DNA of 64,000 nucleotides from Clostridiaceae bacterium OM02-2AC. Lineage in GTDB: Bacteria > Bacillota_I > Bacilli_A > Erysipelotrichales > Erysipelotrichaceae. The stretch lies in NCBI GenBank assembly GCA_003481775.1, contig QULU01000022.1:15446-79445 (forward strand), in the 5' to 3' direction. Under the pieces are notes generated by a model, which searched no databases, was not told the DNA's origin, and saw only the letters and a program-made list of their open reading frames with translations. Made by a program: the position numbers and the translations under genes. Each line of letters begins with the position of its first letter. Position 1 is the first letter of the stretch. Positions 37,683 through 46,152 of the stretch are shown in pieces.

Positions 37683-38225
37683 GTTATTCTATACATAATA
37701 ATTGTGAATTTCTTTTCTATACCGTAAACAAAAGGTTCTCAGCACATGAAGTGCTGAGGCTTTTCATATGGTTCATACAAATATCATTTTTATCTATGTG
37801 GTTGATATACTGAAAAAGGTAAAGAAAATCCAAAGGTTGAATGACTTTGAACAGCTGGTGTATCTGTTTGAAAGTAATGAAAAAAATGATAAGCTGAAGT
37901 CAAAAGAGAGGCTGATGAAGGTATTCATACCCAAAGGCACCAAGTGAACAAGTACGAGGAAATACAGAAGAATGACGAGCTGTGGTCAACCGCAATGGCG
38001 ATTCAATTGAGAGAAGCACGTTACCGCTATGACTTTGAGGACAGCTTTGAAAAGAGAAAAGCAGCGGGAAAGATGGAAGAAGACAGGCAACGCTTACACA
38101 AACTCATAGAAATGAAATATCATGAGGATCATACGACATGGCTTTGCACTTTGACAGCAGAACAAATTGAGACATCTCCAATCTCATTTTAACCTGTGAT
38201 ACTTTTCAGGAATTCAAGGGTCAAG
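37263..38225 (+). repeat. Imperfect direct repeat formed by the Rpn gene 3' half and its remnant
   Basis: Segments 37263-37676 and about 37807-38225 are diverged direct repeats separated by about 130 bases that include a terminator. The repeats share long near-identical blocks such as AGGTTGAATGACTTTGAACA. Confidence 0.8.
37731..37764 (+). terminator. Terminator after the Rpn-family gene
   Basis: CTCAGCAC / GTGCTGAG stem with a 5-base loop, followed by GCTTTT. Confidence 0.75.
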
Positions 38226-38242
38226 TAGAAAGTAAAAAATAA
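37786..38242 (+). pseudogene. Decayed tandem copy of the Rpn-family gene (C-terminal half)
   Basis: This stretch matches 37245-37680 closely: QRLNDFEQLVYLFE, NKYEEIQKNDELWSTAMA and RLHKLIEMKYHED-like segments recur in order. The N-terminal nuclease half is missing. About 17 bases are inserted at 37931-37947 (ending in an in-frame TGA), which shifts the frame. A second shift lies near 38175, after which the reading continues as LILTCDTFQEF to a TAA at 38242. With no RBS and at least two frameshifts it is a remnant. It documents duplication followed by decay of one copy. Confidence 0.85.
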
Positions 38243-38424
38243 TACATAAAACCGCCTATAAACAACACCATCCACCTTATATAATGGGTGCTTTCTCTTT
38301 TACGTATGTTAGGAAACCGTAATGACTCATTTTTCACATTTCTGCTTGTATGATACAATCGTTATCCCCCGTATTTCCTCCATATATAGCCTTTCCATAT
38401 AACTCGACATATATATCGGTTTTT

Positions 38425-38497
38425 CGTTAATGCAAACGGTAATGCGTTTAATATAACGTCTATTCGTTATTTTTATAACGTTTTAACGTATTACAAT
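38425..38497 (+). promoter_or_regulatory. Operator array and promoter of the first HTH gene
   Basis: Three inverted-repeat units, CGTT-N6-AACG (38425-38438), CGTT-N6-AACG (38445-38458) and CGTT-N8-AACG (38465-38480), begin exactly 20 bases apart. A compact CGTTTTAACG (38479-38488) follows, then a -10-like TACAAT at 38492-38497. The layout is repeated base-for-base in spacing before the paralogue at 39659, so it is probably bound by these regulators. Confidence 0.7.
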
Positions 38498-38521
38498 ACA
38501 TATGGAGGGAGGAAGATTGTC

Positions 38522-38851
38522 ATGGATTATCTGAAAAAACTAAAGTTTCTTATGAAGCAGCATGAGCTCAATGAAAATCAACTGGCTAAGAAAGCGGATG
38601 TACCGCAAAGTACCATCAATTCCTTATTCCAGAAAAACAACCTTCCTACGATTTCAACATTAGAGGCATTATTGGAAGCCCTGGATATGACCCTGAGTGA
38701 ATTTTTCTACGATGATGCGCTTATGAAGAAACATGAACTGGAAGAACAAAACTTATTGAGTAAATGGAGTTTCATGACAAAAGAGCAGAAAAACGGGGTA
38801 CTCTTGCTTATTGATCTGCTGTTAAACACCGGCTCTAAAAGGGCTCATTGA
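38522..38851 (+). CDS. XRE-family HTH regulator, paralogue 1
   Basis: A 109-residue DNA-binding protein. The N-terminal 65 residues form a Cro/CI-type HTH: MKQHELNENQLAKKADVPQS, then TINSLFQKNNLPTISTLEALLEAL, then a DMTLSEFF cap. The C-terminal 40 residues are helical and charged (KKHELEEQNLL) and may dimerise. GGAGGGAGG precedes the ATG. It is about two-thirds identical by eye to the gene at 39659, and both sit behind the same operator array, so autoregulation or cross-regulation is likely. No target gene other than itself is adjacent. Confidence 0.9.
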   Translation: MDYLKKLKFLMKQHELNENQLAKKADVPQSTINSLFQKNNLPTISTLEALLEALDMTLSEFFYDDALMKKHELEEQNLLSKWSFMTKEQKNGVLLLIDLLLNTGSKRAH

Positions 38852-38873
38852 TAAAAGAAGCACGATAAAAGAC

Positions 38874-38911
38874 CACTGCTGCTGCGAGGATTTCCGGCAG
38901 TGATTTTTTTT
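38874..38911 (+). terminator. Terminator after HTH paralogue 1
   Basis: CACTGCTG / CGGCAGTG stem followed by a run of T. Confidence 0.8.
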
Positions 38912-39563
38912 TGCGTTGCTATGCATTTCATTATCGGCATCCTGTGTCTGTGCTGCACAGACATCCACGAGCAGTTGTCGCAAGCAAGCACTCCCATTAC
39001 ACAGCCTGTCTTTTCTCCACCACCGTTGTGATGATGTGCAACGGCTGCTATGCCATCCTGCTGTTTCCCTTGATCCGGATATAGAAGCGTTATTCTTTTT
39101 CTGATACTGCATGCTTATCGTATAAGGGAAAGGAATACGCAAAGCACTTGCTTCGGATAACGCAATAAAGAAAAACAGAAGCCCTACTTGATTCGCCTTT
39201 CCATCTTGTTTACATTCCATATACACAATTCGTAAAGCAACGCCATGAAATTCTGAATGCAGCCACTGAATACAAGCTATTCTATACCACAGCGCTCATC
39301 ATCCGTTTGCGCTAAGCAGTCTTACACAACAGGTATCAGTACATAATGAAGTTCGTGCAGCTCATTAGCCGATATCATTATGTACACCACGAGCCGGCAC
39401 ATGAGAAACGCAGTATAAGCATGATATACGGGCAAAGGATATGGTATAGGAGTATGTAAGATGCTCTATAAAAAGCCCATTTTCACTATAGCGATCATCC
39501 AGTAATCGAAATCCCTGAATTTCTGCATTCTTTTCATTTAACATGACATATTTAACATTTTTC

Positions 39564-39636
39564 CGTTAATACTAACGTTTATACGTTATATATAACGCCT
39601 TTGCGTTAGTTTTACAACGTTTTATCGTATTACAAT
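39564..39636 (+). promoter_or_regulatory. Operator array and promoter of the second HTH gene
   Basis: CGTT-N6-AACG at 39564-39577 and 39584-39597, CGTT-N8-AACG at 39604-39619, a degenerate CGTTTTATCG at 39618-39627, and TACAAT at 39631-39636. All distances equal those of the array at 38425, although the spacer bases differ. Confidence 0.7.
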
Positions 39637-39658
39637 AGATACAGGACAGGAGGTCGCC

Positions 39659-39982
39659 ATGGATTATTTAGAGAAGCTAAAAGTACTGATGAAGCAGCAT
39701 AATCTTACGGAATACAAGCTCGCGCAGAAAGCGGATGTTGCACAAAGCACGATCAATTCCTTATTCCGCAAAAATAATCTTCCGACGATACCTACGCTGG
39801 AATCCCTGCTGATCGCAATGGATATGACACTGAGTGAGTTCTTCTACGATGAAGCACTTATGAAAAAGCACGAGCTGGAAGAACAGAATTTATTAAAGAA
39901 ATGGGGACTTTTGACAAAGGATCAGAAGCAGGCCATCCTGAAGCTGATCGAACTGCTGCTGGATAGCAGCTGTAAAAATTAA
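39659..39982 (+). CDS. XRE-family HTH regulator, paralogue 2
   Basis: A 107-residue Cro/CI-type HTH protein, closely similar along its whole length to the gene at 38522: the recognition region AQKADVAQSTINSLFRKNNLP and the FFYDEALMKKHELEEQNLL tail align without gaps. AGGAGGT precedes the ATG. It is monocistronic, with the operator array upstream and a terminator 15 bases after the stop. The near-identical recognition helices and shared operators suggest the two proteins recognise the same sites. The pair may have arisen by tandem duplication of promoter plus gene. Confidence 0.9.
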   Translation: MDYLEKLKVLMKQHNLTEYKLAQKADVAQSTINSLFRKNNLPTIPTLESLLIAMDMTLSEFFYDEALMKKHELEEQNLLKKWGLLTKDQKQAILKLIELLLDSSCKN

Positions 39983-39996
39983 ACACTACAAATATG

Positions 39997-40030
39997 AAGC
40001 TGCCGAAATTGATTCGGCAGCTTTTTATTT
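39997..40030 (+). terminator. Terminator after HTH paralogue 2
   Basis: AAGCTGCCGAA / TTCGGCAGCTT stem followed by a T-rich tail. Confidence 0.88.
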
Positions 40031-40150
40031 AAGTTTGGATTTGTAGAGGTACTGTGAACGTACCAGTTACGTGTATCTGAACACGAAAAAACGTTTTGAT
40101 GAATGCGCATGCATTCATTAGAAGCCGCTTGCTCTATAGCTGGCGGTCGT

Positions 40151-40738
40151 TCATATGATAATCATACATGCGGTATGAAATATTTCCATGATGCGAATAT
40201 AATCCAGACGCTCAATGCTGCTCCATTCCGCTACAGGTACAGGATGTTCATGCAGTGCCTTCTGCAACCAGATTACATCTCTCCATGCATCAAATTTATA
40301 GCCTGCATTGCGCAGTATTCCGATTTCTGTAAAGCCAAAGCTTTTATGCAGTGCGAGGCTTGCCTCATTGGGCAGCGTGATACAGGAAATCGCCGTCTGC
40401 AGACCCTGCAGCTTTAATACCTCCAAAAGTGCCGTATACAGTGCCTTTCCAATCTGGCGGTGCTGTACCTGCGGCAACAGATAGATCGATAATTCTACAT
40501 TCCACTGATAGGCAGCACGCTCCATATGACGATGCGCATAGGCATAGCCTATGATTTTCTGATCAAGCTCACATACCAGATACGGATATTCCCTTTGAAT
40601 CTTCATCATGCGTCCTTCAAATTCCTCCAGGGAGGGAACATCATATTCAAAGGTGATCACACTGTTTTTCACATAATGCGCATAGATGGAAAGAAGTGCC
40701 GGTGCATCCGACAGCTGCGCAAACCGTATAGTTTTCAT
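40151..40738 (-). CDS. GNAT acetyltransferase, phosphinothricin acetyltransferase-like
   Basis: A 195-residue acetyl-CoA-dependent N-acetyltransferase. The N-terminal IRFAQLSDAPALLSIYAHYVKNSVITFEYD is typical of the Pat/MddA group. The acetyl-CoA loop reads QVQHRQIGKALY, where the usual R/Q-x-x-G-x-G/A is slightly altered, and the C-terminal ALHKSFGFTEIGILRNAGYKFDAWRDVIWLQ closes the fold. Such enzymes acetylate phosphinothricin or methionine analogues; the real substrate here is unknown. The gene stands alone, transcribed leftwards, about 90 bases past asnS. Confidence 0.85.
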   Translation of the reverse strand: MKTIRFAQLSDAPALLSIYAHYVKNSVITFEYDVPSLEEFEGRMMKIQREYPYLVCELDQKIIGYAYAHRHMERAAYQWNVELSIYLLPQVQHRQIGKALYTALLEVLKLQGLQTAISCITLPNEASLALHKSFGFTEIGILRNAGYKFDAWRDVIWLQKALHEHPVPVAEWSSIERLDYIRIMEIFHTACMIII

Positions 40739-40824
40739 GATGCTCCTTTCCTCCCCACAGACTGTGAAACCAGCACAGTCCTCCCCTCACAAGAAAGCCA
40801 TGGACGTATCCATGGCCGCAGCTT

Positions 40825-42207
40825 TTAAAATAACAGATTCTTCGGTGTACGCGGGAATGGCTCCACATCACGGATATTCTGCATTCCTGTCAGATACATC
40901 AACAAACGGTCAAAGCCAAGACCGAAGCCGGCATGCTTGCAGCCACCGTATCTTCTCAAATCCATATACCATTGCAGACTGTCTGTTGTCATGTCCATGT
41001 CCTTCATGCGCTGCTCTAAAACATCATAACGCTCTTCTCGCTGACTGCCGCCAACCAGCTCGCCAACCCCAGGTACCAGCAAATCACACGCTGCCACGGT
41101 TTTCCCGTCATCATTGACACGCATGTAGAATGCCTTGATATCCTTAGGATAATCAGTCAGGAAAACCGGACCATCCACGATTTTTTCACAGATATAACGT
41201 TCATGCTCGGAATTCAGGTCCATCCCCCATTCCACCTTGTTATCAAACTTCACATCTGCCTGTAACAGCAGATCGATTGCTTCCGTATATGTCATGCGCT
41301 TGAAATCCGAATTGCGTACCTTTGTGATGCGTTCAATGCAGCTCTTATCAATCATCGTGTTGAAGAATTTCATTTCCTCCGGAGCATTTTCCAGAACATA
41401 ATCGATACAGTATTTCACCATATCCTCAATCAGGTTCATATCATCCTCCAGATCCGCAAAGGCAATCTCCGGCTCAATCATCCAGAACTCGCTGGCATGA
41501 CGGCTCGTGTTGGAATTTTCCGCACGGAAGGCCGGGCCAAAGGTATAGACATCGCGGAATGCCATAGCAAACGCTTCGACATGCAGCTGTCCGGTAACCG
41601 TCAAAAATGCTTCCTTACCAAAGAAATCCTGTTCATAATCTGCATCGTCCCGTGTCGTTGCCTTAAACATTTCACCGGCACCCTCGCCATCATTTCCCGT
41701 TATGATCGGTGTATGTACATACACAAAGCCCTGATCCTGGAAAAATTCATGAATCGCCATGGATAATACAGAACGCAGACGGAAAATTGCATAAAAGGAG
41801 TTGGCACGCGGACGCAGATGTGCTATTTCACGCAGATATTCAAAGCTGTGACGCTTTTTCTGCAATGGGTAATCACGATCGCAGTCCCCTTCCAGAGATG
41901 CTTCGGTAACCTGAATTTCAAACGGCTGTTTGCCCTGCGGTGTCAGTACGAATTTTCCGGTTACGGTGATTGCGGCACCTGTTGGATATTTTTCCACCTC
42001 CGCAAAGTTTTTCAGCTCCTGTAAATACACCAGCTGCGCGTTTCGGAAATACGTTCCGTCATTCAGCTCAATGAAGCCAAGCTTGCCGCTGCAGCGATTT
42101 GTACGAACCCAGCCCTGCAGCTGCACATATTCCATGCTGTCCTGTTCCACATGAGAGCCGCTCATGACGATCTCATACAGTTCGCGTATTGTCATAAATT
42201 CAAACAT
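40825..42207 (-). CDS. asnS: Asparagine--tRNA ligase
   Basis: AsnRS charges tRNA-Asn with asparagine using ATP. The 460-residue protein has an N-terminal OB-fold anticodon-binding domain ([25 protein letters not shown]) and a class IIb catalytic core with motif 2 ([25 protein letters not shown]) and motif 3 ([13 protein letters not shown]). The start at 42207 has AGGAGG eight bases upstream; an in-frame ATG at 42213 is only two bases from it. The frame stays open for about 70 codons upstream, but that stretch is the T-box leader RNA and not protein. A T-box with an Asn specifier controls it. Confidence 0.96.
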   Translation of the reverse strand: MFEFMTIRELYEIVMSGSHVEQDSMEYVQLQGWVRTNRCSGKLGFIELNDGTYFRNAQLVYLQELKNFAEVEKYPTGAAITVTGKFVLTPQGKQPFEIQVTEASLEGDCDRDYPLQKKRHSFEYLREIAHLRPRANSFYAIFRLRSVLSMAIHEFFQDQGFVYVHTPIITGNDGEGAGEMFKATTRDDADYEQDFFGKEAFLTVTGQLHVEAFAMAFRDVYTFGPAFRAENSNTSRHASEFWMIEPEIAFADLEDDMNLIEDMVKYCIDYVLENAPEEMKFFNTMIDKSCIERITKVRNSDFKRMTYTEAIDLLLQADVKFDNKVEWGMDLNSEHERYICEKIVDGPVFLTDYPKDIKAFYMRVNDDGKTVAACDLLVPGVGELVGGSQREERYDVLEQRMKDMDMTTDSLQWYMDLRRYGGCKHAGFGLGFDRLLMYLTGMQNIRDVEPFPRTPKNLLF

Positions 42208-42227
42208 ATTCATTTCCTCCTGTTTAT

Positions 42228-42453
42228 GGCACAAAAAAACGTTCCCTTTCAGGAACGTATTGTACGCGGTGCCATCCTGATTCCCATGCGTAAAAGCATG
42301 AGCATCTTTCCTGGGATATATCGTTCCCACACGAAACCGTCTACTGTTATTCTCCGGTTCAGCTCCACAGCCGTTCAGATATAAATCCGTATGCATGCAG
42401 CTTCCACCTTCCTGCATTCGCTAGTTGCGCGTAATTTACTCTGTTCTGCTTCA
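42228..42453 (-). promoter_or_regulatory. T-box riboswitch (Asn) of asnS
   Basis: On the minus strand the conserved T-box AGGATGGCACCGCG lies at 42265-42278. The intrinsic terminator ACGTTCC-loop-GGAACGT plus a T run is at 42233-42258. Upstream are the Stem I AGTA element, a distal AGCGAATGCAGGAAGGTGGA motif, and a stem II/III segment with AACAGTAG. The probable specifier AAC (Asn) is at 42373-42375. Uncharged tRNA-Asn would stabilise the antiterminator and switch on asnS. The 5' end overlaps the rex stop, so the leader may be reached from rex transcription or from a promoter inside rex. Confidence 0.9.
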
Positions 42454-43080
42454 ACGCTCTACATTTAGATTGTTGGTCTCAAAGACCAGCTCCTGTATAG
42501 ATGATACCACATCCACGCTCTTTAATACAACCCCTTTTGGAATTTGTATATGCTCATGCGTAAAATCCACCAATCCTGTGATTCCACAGGCAATCAAGCG
42601 ATCGACCGTCTGCTGGATATTCTCGGAAATCGCCAGAATAGCGATACGGCAACCATCCGGGACCTTTTGTTCCAAATCCGCAATATCATATACCGGTATA
42701 CCGAAACGTACACCCTGACGGTCTGGATTGACATCGAATGCACAGGCAATCTCACCTACCACATAATCCCATTTATTATACTTCATCAGTGCCCGCCCCA
42801 TATTTCCGGCTCCAACCAGAATGATTTTTTCATCAAAATCCATACCGAGCTGCTGATTAAAAATTTCAATCAGCCGATTGACATCATACCCATATCCCTG
42901 CTTTCCCAGATTTCCCAGAAAAGAAAAGTCACGGCGGATCGTCGTCGGTTCAATATTGACGACACTGGCCAGTTCCTTGGACATGATTCTTTCTACACCT
43001 GAACTTTTCAGCTTGCGCAATGCCTTCAGATAGACAGGATATCGCTGCAGCGTTGCCTTTGGCACATTTTTCTCTGTCAT
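42451..43080 (-). CDS. rex: Redox-sensing transcriptional repressor Rex
   Basis: Rex senses the NADH/NAD+ ratio and represses fermentation and respiration genes until NADH rises. The 209-residue protein has an N-terminal winged helix (SSGVERIMSKELASVVNIEPTTIRRDFSFLG) and a Rossmann domain with VGAGNMGRALMKY, then FDVNPDRQG and the C-terminal swapped helix. The start ATG at 43080 follows AGGTGA by six bases; the GTG at 43089 overlaps that RBS. It is transcribed towards the asnS T-box. Confidence 0.95.
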   Translation of the reverse strand: MTEKNVPKATLQRYPVYLKALRKLKSSGVERIMSKELASVVNIEPTTIRRDFSFLGNLGKQGYGYDVNRLIEIFNQQLGMDFDEKIILVGAGNMGRALMKYNKWDYVVGEIACAFDVNPDRQGVRFGIPVYDIADLEQKVPDGCRIAILAISENIQQTVDRLIACGITGLVDFTHEHIQIPKGVVLKSVDVVSSIQELVFETNNLNVER

Positions 43081-43586
43081 GTTTATCACCTATTGCATAG
43101 TATAGCACACTTTTTTAACTTTGTGAATAAACTAGCATATTTAACTTTTTTGAAAAGGCAAATTTCCTGCGAACACAGAAGTGCACAAAGCGAAACACAG
43201 CGGCGTGATATTTTTCAGTAAACAGAATGGCTGCTGTAGCAATGGAATGCTTTCCATCCCAATGACAGTTCCCTTGCATGATTAGCACAAGGCGACTGCT
43301 TTTTCCTTCCCCTGTATAAATTCATACAGACGCTTGCAGTCATAAACCGGCATCACAGCAAGACCTTGCCTGCTCCTTCACAGGATAAAAACAGGTCCGC
43401 TTTTCTTTCTCCGTTACAGAACACTGGCTCTTCTGCTTCCTTCCATCCCTGTATTTTTACAGATGGCAACGCATCGCTAGCTTCCTGCATATCCTGAATT
43501 CCATCGCATTTTCCTTTGCCCCCTCATTGCTTGCATCCAATAAAATACAATGCTCCATTTTCCATTACAGCCCTTGCAAAACCTGC
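43081..43586. other. Intergenic region with no gene seen
   Basis: About 500 bases upstream of rex and downstream of the GNAT gene. Frames here are short and broken on both strands, and no tRNA, hairpin terminator or riboswitch-like element stood out. The rex promoter should lie near the left edge, where the DNA turns AT-rich. Confidence 0.4.
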
Positions 43587-44003
43587 CTACAGCAGCTTCT
43601 CCATCTGAACATGAGGAACATGCTCATCCATATGCTCTTCTCCGCATACAGTGTAGCCATAGCTTTCATAAAACGCACAGGCCCGGCATTGTGCATCCAA
43701 AATACAGCGGCTTCCCTTTTGACTGCGAACGATTTTCTCCATCTCGGAAAGCAGAACACCGCCCAGACCCTGATGTCGAAACTGCGGCAGCACCGCAATT
43801 CGTCCAAAGACCCACGCCTTCTCATCTTCCTTTGGAAAACAGCGTGCACAGCCCGCAAGAATGCCATCCACATAAACAGTAATATGTACGGCAATCGCAT
43901 CTAGTTCATCGAATTCATTCTGAAACCCCTGTTCCTTCATGAATACCTCAATACGCACATATCTGTAGTCCTGCTCATTATCCTTTGTTTTTATCTCAAT
44001 CAT
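43587..44003 (-). CDS. GNAT family N-acetyltransferase
   Basis: A 138-residue GNAT enzyme. The acetyl-CoA-binding segment FGRIAVLPQFRHQGLGGVLLSEME has the canonical Q-x-x-G-x-G. The N-terminal FMKEQGFQNEFDELDAIAVHI and C-terminal DAQCRACAFYESYGYTVCGEEHMDEHVPHVQMEK are characteristic of the ElaA/YitI-like branch. The substrate cannot be predicted. The ATG at 44003 has GGGAG five bases upstream; a start at 44015 is possible. A terminator separates it from the upstream HMA-like gene. Confidence 0.87.
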   Translation of the reverse strand: MIEIKTKDNEQDYRYVRIEVFMKEQGFQNEFDELDAIAVHITVYVDGILAGCARCFPKEDEKAWVFGRIAVLPQFRHQGLGGVLLSEMEKIVRSQKGSRCILDAQCRACAFYESYGYTVCGEEHMDEHVPHVQMEKLL

Positions 44004-44017
44004 ATACGCTCCCATCC

Positions 44018-44056
44018 AAGAAAAAAGGCAACCTCGACATAGCTGCCCTTTCTTAT
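44018..44056 (-). terminator. Terminator after the HMA-like gene
   Basis: AAGAAAGGGCA / TGCCTTTTTTCTT stem on the minus strand with a loop of about 12 bases and a T-rich 3' arm. It overlaps the last codons of the small gene. Confidence 0.7.
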
Positions 44057-44244
44057 ATAATCATAAAGCCAAGGTCATTGATAACCTTTCTGGCAACGGC
44101 TACCATATCGGAGTTTCCCTCCACAATGACGCATTGCTTTTCCAGATTTACCTGAAAATCCACTCTGGTTTCAGCCAGTGCCGTTTCAATTCTTCTCGCC
44201 TTGGTATCATCATCCAGATACTTTACCAAAATAATGTTCTTCAA
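44053..44244 (-). CDS. Small HMA-fold-like protein without metal-binding cysteines
   Basis: A 63-residue protein. The pattern of strands and helices (IILVKYLDDD, RIETALAETRV, DFQVNLEKQCVIVEG, VARKVINDLGF) follows the heavy-metal-associated ferredoxin-like fold, but the CxxC that binds copper is absent and DDDT stands in its place. It is therefore unlikely to be a copper chaperone. I start it at a TTG at 44244, which has GAGGTGAT five bases upstream; the ATG ten codons earlier has no RBS and its peptide would include the RBS. It follows the aspartokinase gene by 83 bases on the same strand. Function unknown. Confidence 0.6.
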   Translation of the reverse strand: MKNIILVKYLDDDTKARRIETALAETRVDFQVNLEKQCVIVEGNSDMVAVARKVINDLGFMII

Positions 44245-44327
44245 GCGGATCACCTCGTTGTTATTGTAACACAATCCCTATAAACAATCCAATATTTGAT
44301 ACGATTGTTCGTGAATTGTAAGAAGAT

Positions 44328-45056
44328 TTAATCTTCAACGATCGTTCCAAGACTTGTGGAGAAGGTTCCCTTTAAATATATGCGGATATGATGGTCCTTT
44401 GCATAGTTGACACAGCGGTCATGCAATACCCTTGATTTCATATTCAGCATTTCGTCGTAGGTCAGTTTATCGTATTTGATAGCATATTCATTCAGCTTGG
44501 GATCCTTGTCATAGACACCATCCACATCAGTATAAATATCCACTTCCTTGAGATCCAGCATATCCGCAAACAGTACCGCACTGTAATCACTGCCGCCTCT
44601 GCCAAGGGTCGTCACATGACCGCTGGGGGAGATACCGATAAAGCCGCCGACAACCAGCACATCATAGCTGTTCAGCTTCTTGCGGATTCCGGTATGATCC
44701 AGCTTCAGCACCTTCGCATAGTCATAGTTCTCATCGGTAAGGATTCCGCAATCGAAAAAAGGGAGCGCATACGCCCGTATTCCCATATCCAGAAGTTCAC
44801 TGCATATCTTTAATGCAGATAGCTGCTCACCCATAGAAACCAGTCTGGCTTTTTCCTGTCTGGTGAGAAATTCACTGCCCATGGACAGCAGGGTATCCGT
44901 AGCATACGCATCCGGATAGCGGCCCATGGCCGATACCACAACAATCACTTTATTTGTCTTGCTGCTTTCCAGCACATGACGGTACACATATTTCCTGGTC
45001 GCTTCACTGCGCAGGGAGGTACCGCCAAATTTCATTACTTTCATGTTCATATGCAT
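44328..45056 (-). CDS. Aspartokinase catalytic domain only (no ACT domains)
   Basis: A 242-residue amino-acid-kinase-fold protein that should phosphorylate aspartate at the entry to the lysine/threonine/methionine pathway. KFGGTSL at the N-terminus, the VSAMGR loop, GFIGISPSGHVTTLGRGGSDYSA and YTDVDGVYDKDPKL are all diagnostic of aspartokinase. Usual enzymes are about 400-450 residues, with two C-terminal ACT domains for feedback by lysine or threonine. Here the protein stops right after the kinase domain, with no frameshifted ACT remnant downstream. It may be feedback-insensitive or use a partner. ATGs at 45056, 45050 and 45044 compete and none has a strong RBS. Confidence 0.85.
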   Translation of the reverse strand: MHMNMKVMKFGGTSLRSEATRKYVYRHVLESSKTNKVIVVVSAMGRYPDAYATDTLLSMGSEFLTRQEKARLVSMGEQLSALKICSELLDMGIRAYALPFFDCGILTDENYDYAKVLKLDHTGIRKKLNSYDVLVVGGFIGISPSGHVTTLGRGGSDYSAVLFADMLDLKEVDIYTDVDGVYDKDPKLNEYAIKYDKLTYDEMLNMKSRVLHDRCVNYAKDHHIRIYLKGTFSTSLGTIVED

Positions 45057-45171
45057 AACCCCACATTCCTTATACCATATGTCAAAGTTTGTCAGAATGT
45101 GCGGTTTTTTCGCCCAGTTTCCTGGATTTTATCCCCTGCTTCAGATAATTTCAGCCAAATACGAGCAATAA

Positions 45172-45233
45172 AGAAAAAGATACCGAGGAGCTTAAACGTG
45201 CATGCTTGCACATAAGCACTGGTATCTTTATCG
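45172..45233 (-). terminator. Terminator after nanE
   Basis: AAAGATACC / GGTATCTTT stem enclosing a second inner hairpin (GTGCAAGCATGCAC on the minus strand), followed by TTTCTTT. Confidence 0.75.
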
Positions 45234-45247
45234 CGATACTTCCTTAT

Positions 45248-45922
45248 TTACTTTTTCAAGACCTTCACAAAACGCTCGGTGATCTGCTTTGGACGTGTGA
45301 TAGCACCACCGACGACTGCACTGTAAGCACCAGCCTCATACACAGCAGCCAAATCCTCCGGCGTATTGATTTTTCCTTCCGCAAGAATCGGAGCCTTGAT
45401 CGTTTCCGCCAGCTTTTTGAATAGCTCAAGATTTGGACCATCCACATTTTTGGAATATGGCGTGTATCCGCATAAGGTTGTAGATACGCAGTCAAAGCCA
45501 ATGCGTTCCGCATTCACACATTCTTCATATGTTGAGCAGTCTGCCATGGCGAGAACGCCGTGTTCATGCACATAGTTCACAAGATCCTCCAGCTTTTCCC
45601 CATTTGGACGATCACGAAGCGTCGCATCCATAGCGATCATTTCGCAGCCTGTTTCAAACAGCTCATCCAGCTCCTTCTTGGTTGCGGTGATGTAAATATC
45701 ACTATCCGGATAGCTGCGCTTTACGATTCCGATGACAGGCAGATCAACGACTTTTTTGATTTCGATGATATCCTCCTTGCTCTGCGCACGAATTCCTACG
45801 GCACCTCCCTGCTTTGCCGCAAGTGCCATTCTTCCCATGATGAAGGAAGAATGCAGTGGTTCATCAGGCAATGCCTGACAGGACACAACAAGTCCACCTT
45901 TAATTTGTTCCAGCATGTTCAT
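45248..45922 (-). CDS. nanE: N-acetylmannosamine-6-phosphate 2-epimerase
   Basis: NanE converts ManNAc-6-P to GlcNAc-6-P in sialic acid and amino-sugar use. The 224-residue TIM barrel has the family segments GGLVVSCQALPDEPLH, GAVGIRAQSKEDI, PVIGIVKRSYPDS, DATLRDRPNGE and APILAEGKINTPED. It is not beside nanA or nanK here, so the rest of the pathway must be elsewhere. An AGGAAAGG lies about 12 bases upstream of the first ATG; a second ATG two codons later is possible. It ends at a nested hairpin terminator. Confidence 0.93.
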   Translation of the reverse strand: MNMLEQIKGGLVVSCQALPDEPLHSSFIMGRMALAAKQGGAVGIRAQSKEDIIEIKKVVDLPVIGIVKRSYPDSDIYITATKKELDELFETGCEMIAMDATLRDRPNGEKLEDLVNYVHEHGVLAMADCSTYEECVNAERIGFDCVSTTLCGYTPYSKNVDGPNLELFKKLAETIKAPILAEGKINTPEDLAAVYEAGAYSAVVGGAITRPKQITERFVKVLKK

Positions 45923-46152
45923 ATTAAGACCAACCTTTCCTGATATACATATACAGTATAATCCTTTTCCACATGTTTGTCTTCCCTTTCCTAGATGATT
46001 TTCATGCTTTTCAGTGCTTTTGCTCCCCTGTCATCTTTAAACATTTTCATCGAAAAACAAACAGCTGCCCGGTATGTGAAGGTCTGTTCCATCCCTTGCT
46101 TTCATAAGCTGCTTCTGCACTCGCTGGGATACGCATGCTCTTTTGTACATGC

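Larger units (their letters stand above)
38852..39658. other. Region between the two HTH paralogues
   Basis: About 800 bases. It contains the first gene's terminator at the left and the second operator array at the right. A 134-codon minus-strand frame (38822-39226) overlaps the first gene's end, runs through the terminator and has no RBS or motif, so it is not called. A third gene, perhaps the original target of the regulators, may have decayed here. Confidence 0.45.

Noticed and set aside
38822..39226. 134-codon minus-strand frame between the HTH paralogues
   Set aside because: It runs across the first gene's terminator and end, has no RBS, and gives a low-complexity Ser/Cys-rich product.
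42208..42417. N-terminal extension of asnS
   Set aside because: The sequence is the T-box leader with antiterminator and terminator; translation starts after AGGAGG at 42207.
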